NCBI GenBank assembly: GCA_027489375.1
Contig: JAIXZW010000004.1
Location: 163,660-227,659, forward strand
Length of the DNA stretch: 64,000 nucleotides
Direction of reading: 5' to 3'
Source: Paracoccaceae bacterium
GTDB lineage: Bacteria > Pseudomonadota > Alphaproteobacteria > Rhodobacterales > Rhodobacteraceae
Shown here: positions 26,694-35,144 of the stretch, one piece after another
How positions within the stretch are numbered: the first letter of the stretch is position 1
How the letters are laid out: every line of letters starts with the position of its first letter
Notes under the pieces: generated by a model
What the model was told of the DNA's origin: nothing
What the model saw: the letters and a program-made list of their open reading frames with translations, nothing else
Databases searched by the model: none
Program-made: the position numbers and the translations under genes

Positions 26694-28452
26694 CGGCAAG
26701 CCCCAGCACGAGTGACTGCGCAGCTTCAACCTGCACGCGTGCGTTGACCCATGCATAATACGTGCGGACCGTCCTCTCCGTGTCGCCCAAGAGCACAGCG
26801 ACCGCCTCGTATTGTCCTGGATGCCGCTTTATCAACATGCTGGCGATCGCATGCCTGAAGTTGTGAGGCGTCATGGGAACGCCAAGCTGCCGGCTCAGCT
26901 TCTTGAACCACCCGGTCAGCATGGTTTTGCGCATCGGGCCAGGACTTTGGACTGCGGGGAAGAGATACTCTGACCCGCCCGCTTCGTCGAACAACGGTCG
27001 GACGCGTTTGACGTACCACAGGAGCGTATCGAGGCCGTTCCGTTTGTCTTGCTTCATCGAAACGGCGACCACACGCTTGTTTTTGTTTTGAACTTCCGGC
27101 AGCAGAAACCGTGCCGCGGGAATGCCTTTGGATGGCAGGAGAACGTCGGCCTTCGGGCCGCTCAGTCGGAACTGCGTCATTCGCTCGATCCGATATGGTG
27201 CAGCGCAGGTCTCGATTGCCGAGAACGCCGCCACGGCTCCCAACTGCCGGATCCGGCCGACTTCCGCCGTCGAAAGTTTGCGTTGTTCTTTCTCTGCACG
27301 ATCGAAGATCATCTCTGCGACGCGGCGGGCACGGATATGCAAAGTCAAGAGCTTCGTTTGCAAAGCCGGGTTGTCGAGCATGGACGCACAGAACTTTCTG
27401 GTCTTCGGCGACATCGATTTGTCTGCGGTCTTTCCCTCTTTCAGAACCGTTGCGGTTTCCTTGAGGTTGTCGAAAACCGAAACATCGTGTCCGTTATGCG
27501 CGGCGACCACTTTGATACTCACAAAGTAGCTTGTGATCGACCGGGCCGACAAAGGATTGTGTTCTTCCCGCATCCAAGCGCGGAGGACCAAAGTCACGGT
27601 TTCTTCCGTGAGCAGTTCCGCGATGGTGCCCAGGTTCATAAGTTCCGGGGTTTCCTTGAACGCAGTCGCACAGAACCGCCGCATCGCAATACCCTTCTTG
27701 GCGCGATCGTGCGTCGAAGTCCCGTTAATCTTAACTTGAGCGACGGGATCCCACTTGCCGCCGCAGGACACGTCGAGCCAGCCTTCGATCTCCTGCGCGA
27801 TAAGCTGTGGCAGTTCCTCGATCGCCCCACGTCGAGGGAGGATATCCAGGGGATAAGCGGCCTCAGGCAGTTGCGCGGCGATCGCAGGCACAGCGCGCAT
27901 CATGTTCAGGTTCCGCAGTGCGCGGATGAGGCTGTCCCTCTCTGGTGCGATCAGGGGTTTTGCCAATGCTCGCAGCGTATCGACGGTCAGGTCCTTGGGG
28001 CCGAAGTTTTGCGCTTTTGCCAACCGCGCCAGCGTACGGATCGGGATTGCGCGCTGATGTCTATAGAGGGCAGCTCCAGTCTCGTTGTCAGTAACCCGGT
28101 CAATCTCCGCCAGCAGGTCATCCCAGCCCGAGACCTGTGCCCGAGCTTGCAAGTGGATAGGCCGGACAGGCTGCGGCGCCTTGTCGGCGGCGTAAGCCTT
28201 GAGGACGGCAATGACCTTGCGACGCCAGGCTTTGTACGCCGCCTCAGACTTGTGCAAATTTGGTTCGAACCCGTGCAGCGGGAATTTCCGCTCAAAGGCC
28301 GCAAGATCGGCCTTCCGCGCAGCAAGCGGGACATTGTCCCAAAGCTGGGCGACCCGAGCCAAGGCCCGCTGGTCGTCAGCCTGGCGTTTCATAGCCGCCC
28401 ATTCAAGAACGTCGGCGTATGTGATGGACTGGCCGGGAACGATGTTCATCAT
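26683..28452 (-). CDS. Tyrosine recombinase (integrase)
   Basis: 589 residues from ATG 28452, eight bases after GGAGGA; a GTG at 28458 and an ATG at 28449 are alternatives. The catalytic set appears complete: Arg in YRIERMTQFRL, Lys in SMKQDKRNGL, H-x-x-R-H in TPHNFRHAIASM near 530, and the nucleophile in RTYYAWVN near 565. The N-terminal 330 residues are a long, helical DNA-binding part. It is expected to cut and rejoin DNA at attachment sites. It heads a two-gene unit with the 25311-26693 protein. No attachment site or tRNA target was recognised. Confidence 0.85.
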   Translation of the reverse strand: MMNIVPGQSITYADVLEWAAMKRQADDQRALARVAQLWDNVPLAARKADLAAFERKFPLHGFEPNLHKSEAAYKAWRRKVIAVLKAYAADKAPQPVRPIHLQARAQVSGWDDLLAEIDRVTDNETGAALYRHQRAIPIRTLARLAKAQNFGPKDLTVDTLRALAKPLIAPERDSLIRALRNLNMMRAVPAIAAQLPEAAYPLDILPRRGAIEELPQLIAQEIEGWLDVSCGGKWDPVAQVKINGTSTHDRAKKGIAMRRFCATAFKETPELMNLGTIAELLTEETVTLVLRAWMREEHNPLSARSITSYFVSIKVVAAHNGHDVSVFDNLKETATVLKEGKTADKSMSPKTRKFCASMLDNPALQTKLLTLHIRARRVAEMIFDRAEKEQRKLSTAEVGRIRQLGAVAAFSAIETCAAPYRIERMTQFRLSGPKADVLLPSKGIPAARFLLPEVQNKNKRVVAVSMKQDKRNGLDTLLWYVKRVRPLFDEAGGSEYLFPAVQSPGPMRKTMLTGWFKKLSRQLGVPMTPHNFRHAIASMLIKRHPGQYEAVAVLLGDTERTVRTYYAWVNARVQVEAAQSLVLGLADAA

Positions 28453-28510
28453 GTGCACTCTCCTCCGTTCAAATGACAGGTTGGCCGTTTTTTGTGGTTA
28501 AGAAGTGAGA

Positions 28511-28568
28511 AAATGACAGGCACCCATATTATTTCCGGCCCCGAAAGATTGTGGGTGTTTGTCATTTT
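28511..28568 (-). terminator. Terminator of the HTH gene
   Basis: The inverted arms AAAATGACAGGCACCCA and TGGGTGTTGTCATTTT pair with one small internal bulge. The hairpin contains the stop codon of the 28562-29080 gene. In minus orientation it is followed by a U-rich stretch. A further AAATGACAGG copy near 28476 may be chance. Confidence 0.6.
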
Positions 28569-29080
28569 TTCCGGACCTGTTTTTGCCTCGGGGCGGGCGG
28601 CATAATGGCCTCCAGAAACTCAAGAGGATTGCCAGAACCTGCTTTGGTTGTGCTGCAAATTCCGGTATCTGAGACGGTGCCGCCCGCATTCTCCAAGACA
28701 ACTTCCGACGCCATGCGTTCTGAAACTCCGAACTCATATGCCGCGATCTCCGACGCTACGAAATGACGATGGTGCGGAGAAAGGACTATTTGGCGGGGGA
28801 ATTGAAAGGGTCGCTCATGGTTCGCCAAATAACTGTGAACTGTGCGCATGGACACCCCAGACCGCATCGCAACTTCACGCACGGTCAAGAGGACGGGAAG
28901 ATTTGCGCTTAGTTCTGCCAGTGACTCAGATGGAATAGCGAGCTGCTCAAAAAGCTTCGATGCATCCACAGTGCCGTCGGGGAGTAGAGCAAAGTTTTCT
29001 CTTGCAATAGCTTTGGCAAGCCGTACGCCAATTCGCAGCGTGGACGCGATTTTTGCTACGGATACAGTGTATTCGGACAT
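28562..29080 (-). CDS. Helix-turn-helix protein, excisionase/MerR-like
   Basis: 172 residues, ATG 29080. The segment LTVREVAMRSGVSMRTVHSY near residues 66-85 is a winged-helix/MerR-like HTH as found in excisionases and antitoxin-type regulators. The C-terminus is basic (PRQKQVRKK). It lies between the recombinase pair and the KfrA-like gene on the same strand, so it could be the directionality or regulatory factor of that mobile module. The Shine-Dalgarno is buried in a hairpin (29083-29105). Confidence 0.62.
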   Translation of the reverse strand: MSEYTVSVAKIASTLRIGVRLAKAIARENFALLPDGTVDASKLFEQLAIPSESLAELSANLPVLLTVREVAMRSGVSMRTVHSYLANHERPFQFPRQIVLSPHHRHFVASEIAAYEFGVSERMASEVVLENAGGTVSDTGICSTTKAGSGNPLEFLEAIMPPAPRQKQVRKK

Positions 29081-29082
29081 AG

Positions 29083-29105
29083 CCAGCTCCTTTCAAGGGA
29101 GCTGG
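29083..29105 (-). promoter_or_regulatory. Hairpin covering the ribosome-binding site of the HTH gene
   Basis: An 8-bp stem CCAGCTCC/GGAGCTGG includes the AAGGAG Shine-Dalgarno just before the ATG at 29080. Folding would hide the RBS and lower translation. Confidence 0.45.
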
Positions 29106-29157
29106 GTTCGAAAACCAAAATTAAAAAATAATAACACAGAAAAACTGGCTAAAACCA

Positions 29158-29184
29158 CGACAGGCCCGCCGGCCGGACCTGTCG
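29158..29184 (-). terminator. Terminator of the KfrA-like gene
   Basis: Arms CGACAGGCCCG and CGGACCTGTCG pair over 11 bp with one mismatch, 20 bases downstream of the KfrA-like gene stop. On the minus strand a TGGTTTTAG run follows. Confidence 0.6.
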
Positions 29185-29204
29185 GTCTTTGATCTGTCCC
29201 CGCG

Positions 29205-29816
29205 TCAGACTGCTTGCCGCCCGCTCGAATGGGCAGCTTCCCTTACGCGCCGTTCGATCGCTGCATCCAGATCTTCAGCACGAATCTTCGAGAACTCTGC
29301 AACTGCGCTCCGGAGTTCGGCGATGACAGCCTTATCCTGAAGCCGTTCGGCGGAAAGATGCGCCTGTTCGGCCTGGAGGGCAGCAAAGCCGGCCTTGCAT
29401 GCTGCAAGGGCTTCGCAGGCAATCCGTGTCGCTTCCTTGCTGGCGGAGAGTTCTTCGGCCAGCCGATCCGCCTCATCGCAGGCCGCCGTGAGATCAGCGG
29501 CATTGGTTTCCTCTTGGTGCCTCTGTGCGGCCCTGAGCTTTGCAAGTTGCGTTTCGAACTCGTGGCGGATTGTTTTCGCCACGTCGGCCAGCACCGAAAG
29601 GAAACTTTGCTGCTGTTCGAGGGTGAGTTCGGCAGCGATCGCCTGCACTTCGTTGTCTCGTTTCGTGCGCCAAAGCCGGAGATTCTTACTGATGGTCGAC
29701 ATTGATCCGCGGCCCCCCAGCAGCGCGCGGACCTTTTCTTGCGTTGGCTCCTGCCCCGCTGCCACCAAGGCATCTGCTGCGGCGAAAACTTCTTCGGCGG
29801 TGACTTTGTTCGTCAT
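29205..29816 (-). CDS. KfrA-like DNA-binding coiled-coil protein
   Basis: 203 residues from ATG 29816, behind GAGGA; a TTG at 29822 is the only other choice. The N-terminal 60 residues (TAEEVFAAADALVAAGQEPT followed by VRALLGGRGSMSTISKNLRLW) match the KfrA N-terminal DNA-binding domain of plasmid proteins. The rest is an Ala/Glu/Gln-rich coiled coil. KfrA proteins autorepress by binding iterated operators and support plasmid partition or stability. An array of GTGTATC repeats at 29845-29896 directly upstream fits as its operator. Together with the recombinase pair it marks the mobility module of the island. Confidence 0.83.
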   Translation of the reverse strand: MTNKVTAEEVFAAADALVAAGQEPTQEKVRALLGGRGSMSTISKNLRLWRTKRDNEVQAIAAELTLEQQQSFLSVLADVAKTIRHEFETQLAKLRAAQRHQEETNAADLTAACDEADRLAEELSASKEATRIACEALAACKAGFAALQAEQAHLSAERLQDKAVIAELRSAVAEFSKIRAEDLDAAIERRVREAAHSSGRQAV

Positions 29817-29844
29817 GTTCAATCCTCAACCCCCCACGGCTGCG

Positions 29845-29896
29845 GTGTATCAAAGTGTATCAAGTGTATCCCGCGTATCGGCTGCATGCCGATACG
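29845..29896. promoter_or_regulatory. Iterated operator upstream of the KfrA-like gene
   Basis: GTGTATC occurs at 29845, 29855 and 29864, and GCGTATC at 29873, that is every 9-10 bases. The last copy merges into the perfect dyad CGTATCGGC-TGCAT-GCCGATACG (29874-29896). Regular helical spacing on one DNA face next to a KfrA-like gene suggests cooperative binding by that protein. It lies in the 276-base divergent region before the gene at 30099. Confidence 0.65.
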
Positions 29897-30098
29897 TCGC
29901 TGCCGTGCTGCGGACATGCGAACGATCCTGCGAAGAGCGAGAAGGTTTGAGTTCGGCGTTTCGCCGTCGCTTCGCTGTCCATGGTCGATGCGTAGCCGGA
30001 CCTCACCGGCGCGTCCGACAAAATGCTGACGAGGTCAAACCAATCATTCGATCTGTCCATGCCGCCCGACCTCCTCCCCGACCTCAGGAGGACAGAAT

Positions 30099-32222
30099 TT
30101 GGACGACTACCGCCAGCCCGAACCCCATGATGATGCAGAAATTTCTCCGCGCGCAGCAAACGGCCGCTTTACCGGTCACGGCGCGATCGCCGCGGAGCCC
30201 CTGCCCCAGCCAGACTTTGATTCGCCAGAGACGGCAGAGGCACGGCTTTGGGAACTGCTCACAGGTTTTGCGACGTTGATGTATGACCCAAGCCAGAGGA
30301 TGGCTCCCTTTCTGGCCATTGCGGCAAGCCCCGGAGCTGGCAAAAGCGTCCGGACCCGCGAGTTCATTGCATCGGGCGGATTTGCACGTCTTTCCGGGAA
30401 CATTGCGTTTTACACTCCGACCCTTCAGCTCGCAGATGAAGCGGCGCAGCATTTCCGTACGCTCGGTGTCGCTGCCTTCGTCTGGAGGGGACGCTCTGCA
30501 CCGAGACCGGACGATGGAAATTTCCGGATGTGTGAGCGGCACAAGCTTGCTGAAGCCGCCGGGCGAAAAGGACTTTCGGTCTTTGACGCGCTCTGCTGCA
30601 GACGTCGTGGCAGTGACCGGTACGGTGCGTGTCCCCACTTCGACGACTGTGCTTATCTGAACCAACTCGCTGGAATGCCAGAAAGCGGGGCCGTCGTCAT
30701 CAAAACGCACGCCATGCTGGTCCATGACCTACAGGACGACGAAACTGCACCCGGTTTGCGCGTGATCGACGAGTCGCCCCTTTCCGCACTGATCGAGATT
30801 TCGGAGCATCGCCCAGACTTCATCCGCGAAACCCTTAAGGCAAAGGCACCGCAGGTGACGGAAGAACTCGTCCGCTTTCTGTCAACGGAAGTACCGGTCT
30901 CCTCGCTGACGGCTTCACCGCATGAGCTCCGGCACTTGGCGGAGGAACTTCGCAGGCTGCGTTTGGCACATACCAGCCCAGGTTCTTCCGTCGACACGCT
31001 GGAGCGGCAGATCCGAGCCGCCCCCGATCAAAGACAGAACCGCCACGCGGCACGCATTCTCGAGATCATTGCGGATTGCATGGAGGCCGGAAAGGATCGA
31101 CCCGAGCGGCTGGCCGTCAGGCCGCGCGATCCGGCTTCTGACCACCCGACGTTCATCCTGACCGACCGGACCGAGCTCAAAGATGATATTCCAACGCTTC
31201 TTCTGGATGCGGACGCCGATCCGCTCATCCTGTCCCAGTTCTTCAATCCCGGACCAGTTGAACGCGTCTTACTTCGCCCTCGCGCGGAGATCATTCAGGC
31301 AGTGGATCATCTCCACTCAAGGACCATGTTGAAACGGGACGCCGTCCGGGCCCGTTTGCGTGGGATCATCGAAGCCGAAGTCTTCCGGGACAAATTGGCA
31401 GGCGGGAGGGGTGTCTTGGTCGTGACGAACAAGCCCATCGTCGACCTCTTCCGCCTCGATGCTGGCCTTGCTCAGGCGAGCAAAACCAATGGCCAGCAAA
31501 TCTTTGGAGCGGAATGGATCTGGTTTGGGCCGAGCAGTCGCGGGCTGAACAACTGGAAAGACTTCGGAACGGTCATCGTGATCGGCCGTGAGGAGCCGAG
31601 CTTGGGAGGTCTCGAAACTCAGGCTCGCGCGGTCTTCGGGGATGGTGAAGTGCCGCTCAATTTGCTGGACGGCACACAGGATGCACGGCTCCCAGAAAGC
31701 CTGACGCCCTTCCTCATGGCGGATGGCAGCGGAAATGCCGCCATGGTCACCCGCCACGTTGATCCGCGCTGTGACGCGCTGCTGCAGCAGATGCGCGAAA
31801 CCGGCATGCGCCAAGCCTTCGAACGACTGCGCCTGAGCCGCGCAGACCGACCCAAGCGCATGTTGCTCCTGACCAGAGTGCCGGTCCCCGACCTGCCCGT
31901 CGATCGCCTTTGCACGCTGAGTGAACTTGAGCCCCCGCGCTTTATCCGCGCACTGATGGAAGCCACCAACGCAAGCCGGGCCCTTCGCCTGACCGCCAAG
32001 GGCTTGCATGAAGACGCGCCGCATACCTTTCAGACCGTAAAGGCGGCGGAACGCTGGCTGGAGCGCGGCGGCAGCAGCATCGTGAAGGCCCCCATGCCGG
32101 TAATTGAAGCTTTCATGAACGGTGCGGGGGGTGATTGGGGCAGCTCGGATGTTCAGGTCCATCCCGGCCAAGACAGGGGGCGGGCGCCGGAGATCCGTCT
32201 CCAAATCAGCCCGCCAAGGTGA
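30099..32222 (+). CDS. P-loop ATPase/helicase-like protein with Cys cluster
   Basis: 707 residues, start TTG 30099 seven bases after AGGAGG. Walker A is ASPGAGKS at 76-83 and Walker B-like VIDES at 222-226. Between them four cysteines (in FRMCERH, LCCRRRG and CPHFDDC, about residues 145-190) recall the Fe-S or zinc cluster that sits between motifs I and II of XPD/DinG-type helicases. The later half has motif-like segments (LLDADADP, VLVVTNKP, VIVIGREEP, RPKRMLLLTRV) consistent with a second RecA lobe. It may be a nucleic-acid translocase. It precedes the type I R-M genes; no known system partner is certain. Family not recognised. Confidence 0.72.
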   Translation: MDDYRQPEPHDDAEISPRAANGRFTGHGAIAAEPLPQPDFDSPETAEARLWELLTGFATLMYDPSQRMAPFLAIAASPGAGKSVRTREFIASGGFARLSGNIAFYTPTLQLADEAAQHFRTLGVAAFVWRGRSAPRPDDGNFRMCERHKLAEAAGRKGLSVFDALCCRRRGSDRYGACPHFDDCAYLNQLAGMPESGAVVIKTHAMLVHDLQDDETAPGLRVIDESPLSALIEISEHRPDFIRETLKAKAPQVTEELVRFLSTEVPVSSLTASPHELRHLAEELRRLRLAHTSPGSSVDTLERQIRAAPDQRQNRHAARILEIIADCMEAGKDRPERLAVRPRDPASDHPTFILTDRTELKDDIPTLLLDADADPLILSQFFNPGPVERVLLRPRAEIIQAVDHLHSRTMLKRDAVRARLRGIIEAEVFRDKLAGGRGVLVVTNKPIVDLFRLDAGLAQASKTNGQQIFGAEWIWFGPSSRGLNNWKDFGTVIVIGREEPSLGGLETQARAVFGDGEVPLNLLDGTQDARLPESLTPFLMADGSGNAAMVTRHVDPRCDALLQQMRETGMRQAFERLRLSRADRPKRMLLLTRVPVPDLPVDRLCTLSELEPPRFIRALMEATNASRALRLTAKGLHEDAPHTFQTVKAAERWLERGGSSIVKAPMPVIEAFMNGAGGDWGSSDVQVHPGQDRGRAPEIRLQISPPR

Positions 32223-32346
32223 CAGCTTTCGTCACCGCAGCGTGCAACAAAGGGTTGCAGGCGTAGGGAAAAACCATGACATAATCTTTCCGCGATCCGG
32301 GGCGCAGACCCATTTCCCTGGCAAGACAGATAAACCGAGGGACGGC

Positions 32347-33900
32347 ATGACCGACGAGCAGAAGAAGAAACTTGAACAGAAGCTGTGGGACATCGCTAAC
32401 ACCCTGCGTGGCAAGATGGATGCGGATGAGTTCCGCGACTACATCCTCGGCTTCATCTTCTACAAATACCTGTCAGAGCGGATGCATGCCTATGCCGCCC
32501 GCATCCTTGAGCCGGACAACATCGAGTTCACCGACATCAACGAGGACTCGCCCGAAGGCGCCGCCGTCCTCGATGCCGTCAAGGACGCTTCGGTCGAAGC
32601 GCTCGGGTACTTCCTGAAACCGTCCGAACTGTTCTCCGCCGTCGCCAAGCGGGGCGAGCAAGGGGCGTTCATCTTGGGCGATCTTTCCACGATCCTGTCC
32701 AATATCGAACGCTCCACGATGGGCACGGCGTCGGAGGAGGATTTCGACCACCTGTTCGAGGACCTCGATCTGACCTCAACCAAGCTTGGCCGCACCGAAG
32801 AGGCCAAGAACGCGCTCATCTCACGCGTGCTGACGCACCTCGATGCCATCGACTTCCGACTGGATGACGCCAAAGCCGACGTGCTGGGGGACGCCTATGA
32901 ATACCTCATCGGCCAGTTCGCCAGCGGCGCGGGCAAGAAGGCTGGGGAGTTCTATACCCCGCAACAGGTGTCCACGATCCTTGCCCGCATCGTCACAACC
33001 GGCAAGACGCGGCTGAAATCGGTGTACGATCCGACCTGCGGTTCGGGCTCCCTGCTCCTGCGCGTGGCGCGTGAGGTCAGCGATGTGGGGGATTTCTTCG
33101 GGCAGGAGATGAACCGCACGACCTACAACCTCGCGCGAATGAACATGATCCTGCACGGGGTACATTACCGCAACTTCGACCTGAAACAGGAAGACACGCT
33201 GGAACATCCCCAGCACGAAGGGATGCAGTTCGAGGCGATCGTTGCCAACCCGCCCTTCTCGGCCAAGTGGTCGGCACGGCCGCTGTTCCTGCAGGACGAC
33301 CGTTTCGCCCAATATGGCAAGCTCGCGCCGTCCTCGAAGGCCGACTATGCCTTTGTCACCCACATGCTGGCCCATCTGGACGACAACGGCGCGATGGCTG
33401 TTGTCCTGCCGCATGGCGCGCTGTTCCGGGGCGGGGCCGAAGGGGTCATCCGCGAATACATCATCCGCGAAAAGAACTGGCTGGATGCCGTCATCGGCCT
33501 GCCCGCCAACATCTTTTACGGCACCGGCATTCCGACCTGCATCATGGTCTTCAAGAAATGCCGCGAGACGGATGATGTGCTGTTCGTCGATGCCTCCACC
33601 TGCTTCGAGAAGGGCAAGAACGAAAACCGCCTGCGGGACGAGGATGTGGACCGCATCGTCACAGCCTATCGCACGCGGGCCCAAGAGGCGAAGTTCAGCC
33701 ACCGCGCCAGCCTGACCGAGATCGCAGCGAACGACTACAACCTGAACATTCCCCGCTATGTGGATACGTTCGAGGCCGAGGCCGAAATTGATCTGGCCGC
33801 CGTCGCCCGCGAGCTGGAACAGGTCGAAAAGGACATGGCCCCCATCGACGCGCAAATCCGCGCCTTTTGCGCCGAGCTTGGGCTGGAGTCGCCGGTATGA
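32347..33900 (+). CDS. hsdM: Type I restriction-modification methyltransferase subunit
   Basis: 517 residues from ATG 32347; the frame is open to 32122, overlapping the previous gene, but the HsdM N-terminus (MTDEQKKKLEQKLWDIANTL) starts here. SAM-binding motif DPTCGSGSLL at 228 and catalytic NPPF at 301-304 identify an N6-adenine methyltransferase. The N-terminal helical region (HsdM_N) is present. M pairs with HsdS to methylate the recognition site and is needed with HsdR for cleavage. Its stop overlaps the hsdS start by ATGA. Codon use is like the chromosome. Confidence 0.96.
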   Translation: MTDEQKKKLEQKLWDIANTLRGKMDADEFRDYILGFIFYKYLSERMHAYAARILEPDNIEFTDINEDSPEGAAVLDAVKDASVEALGYFLKPSELFSAVAKRGEQGAFILGDLSTILSNIERSTMGTASEEDFDHLFEDLDLTSTKLGRTEEAKNALISRVLTHLDAIDFRLDDAKADVLGDAYEYLIGQFASGAGKKAGEFYTPQQVSTILARIVTTGKTRLKSVYDPTCGSGSLLLRVAREVSDVGDFFGQEMNRTTYNLARMNMILHGVHYRNFDLKQEDTLEHPQHEGMQFEAIVANPPFSAKWSARPLFLQDDRFAQYGKLAPSSKADYAFVTHMLAHLDDNGAMAVVLPHGALFRGGAEGVIREYIIREKNWLDAVIGLPANIFYGTGIPTCIMVFKKCRETDDVLFVDASTCFEKGKNENRLRDEDVDRIVTAYRTRAQEAKFSHRASLTEIAANDYNLNIPRYVDTFEAEAEIDLAAVARELEQVEKDMAPIDAQIRAFCAELGLESPV

Positions 33901-35135
33901 GCGGGGCGGTTCCGAAGCTCCGATTTCCAGAGTTTGCGGGAGATTGGACAGAAACCCGGCTCGGCACGCTGACAGTAAAAGTCGGGAGCGGTGTGACGCC
34001 GACAGGCGGTGCTTCCTCCTATGAACGTGACGGAATTCCGTTGATTAGAAGCCAAAACGTCCGCGACAACGAGCTTAACCTTGCTGATGTAGCTTTTATT
34101 TCTGAAAGCACTCACATGAGTATGAGCGGTTCGCGGGTTATGCCGAACGACGTTCTGCTAAACATAACGGGCGCTTCGATTGGGCGTTCTTGCATTATTC
34201 CGCCCCACCTTGGTGAGGCAAATGTGAACCAGCACGTGTGCATCATTAGGACAAATAGCACTCTCGATCCGAGCTTGCTTCAACAATTCCTGTCTGGACC
34301 ATTGGGCCAAAAGGAAATTGTGAAATCGCAAGGAGGCAGCGGTCGCGAGGGACTGAATTTTGAGAATATTCGGTCCTTCCGCGTAACAATACCCTCCCTC
34401 CCCGAACAGCAGAAAATCGCGTCCTTTCTTGGCGCGGTGGATGGCAAGATTTCCGGGCTGCGGCGGAAAGAGGCGGCGCTGGTGCGGTTCAAGGCGGGGC
34501 TGATGCAAAAGCTCTTCTCGCAAAAACTCCGCTTCACCCGCGATGATGGTTCGGCGTTTCCGGAGTGGGATCTTGTACCGTTCGAAGAAGCTTTTGTGCG
34601 AGTGAAGCGCAAGAACGTTGCTGGTGTGCAGAATGTTCTCACCATCTCTGCACAGCATGGACTTGTAAGCCAGACGGACTTCTTCAGCAAATCGGTCGCG
34701 GCCACAGATCTAAGCAACTACTATCATCTTATGCGCGGGGATTTTGCGTATAATTAAAGCTATTCAAACGGTTATCCTATGGGAGCGATCAAGCGCTTGA
34801 AGATGTATGACGAAGGCGTCGTTTCTGCCCTGTACATCTGCTTTGCAGCGCGTGTTGAAGCGTCGGCGCCATTCTTTGAGCAGTATTTTGACTCGGGCTT
34901 GATGAACGCGGAGATCGGCCTCATTGCACAAGAAGGCGCGCGAAACCACGGGCTTTTGAACGTCAGTGTTGTCGATTTTTTCGAGCAGATCACCGTGCCC
35001 CTGCCTCACCCCGACGAGCAACGCAAGATTGCCGACGCCCTCTCGGCTATGGACTCAAAAATTACCACCGTCCGCAGCCAGATTTCCAAAATGGAGACCT
35101 TCAAGAAGGGTCTCCTGCAGCAGATGTTCGTGTAA
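33897..35135 (+). pseudogene. hsdS: Type I specificity subunit interrupted by an in-frame stop
   Basis: The first part (33897-34757, 286 codons) contains target-recognition domain 1, the central conserved helix region (PEQQKIASFLGAVDGKISGL) and the first half of domain 2. It stops at TAA 34755-34757 after DFAYN. The same frame, without any shift, continues through ATG 34779 to 35135 with the rest of domain 2 and the second conserved region (PDEQRKIADALSAMDSKIT). Homologues usually read GDFAYNKS here, so a single AAA or AAG codon changed to TAA explains the break. Target domains are AT-richer than the conserved parts, as is usual. Without suppression or reassembly of fragments the R-M complex should lack specificity. 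Confidence 0.85.
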
Positions 35136-35144
35136 CGGTGACCG

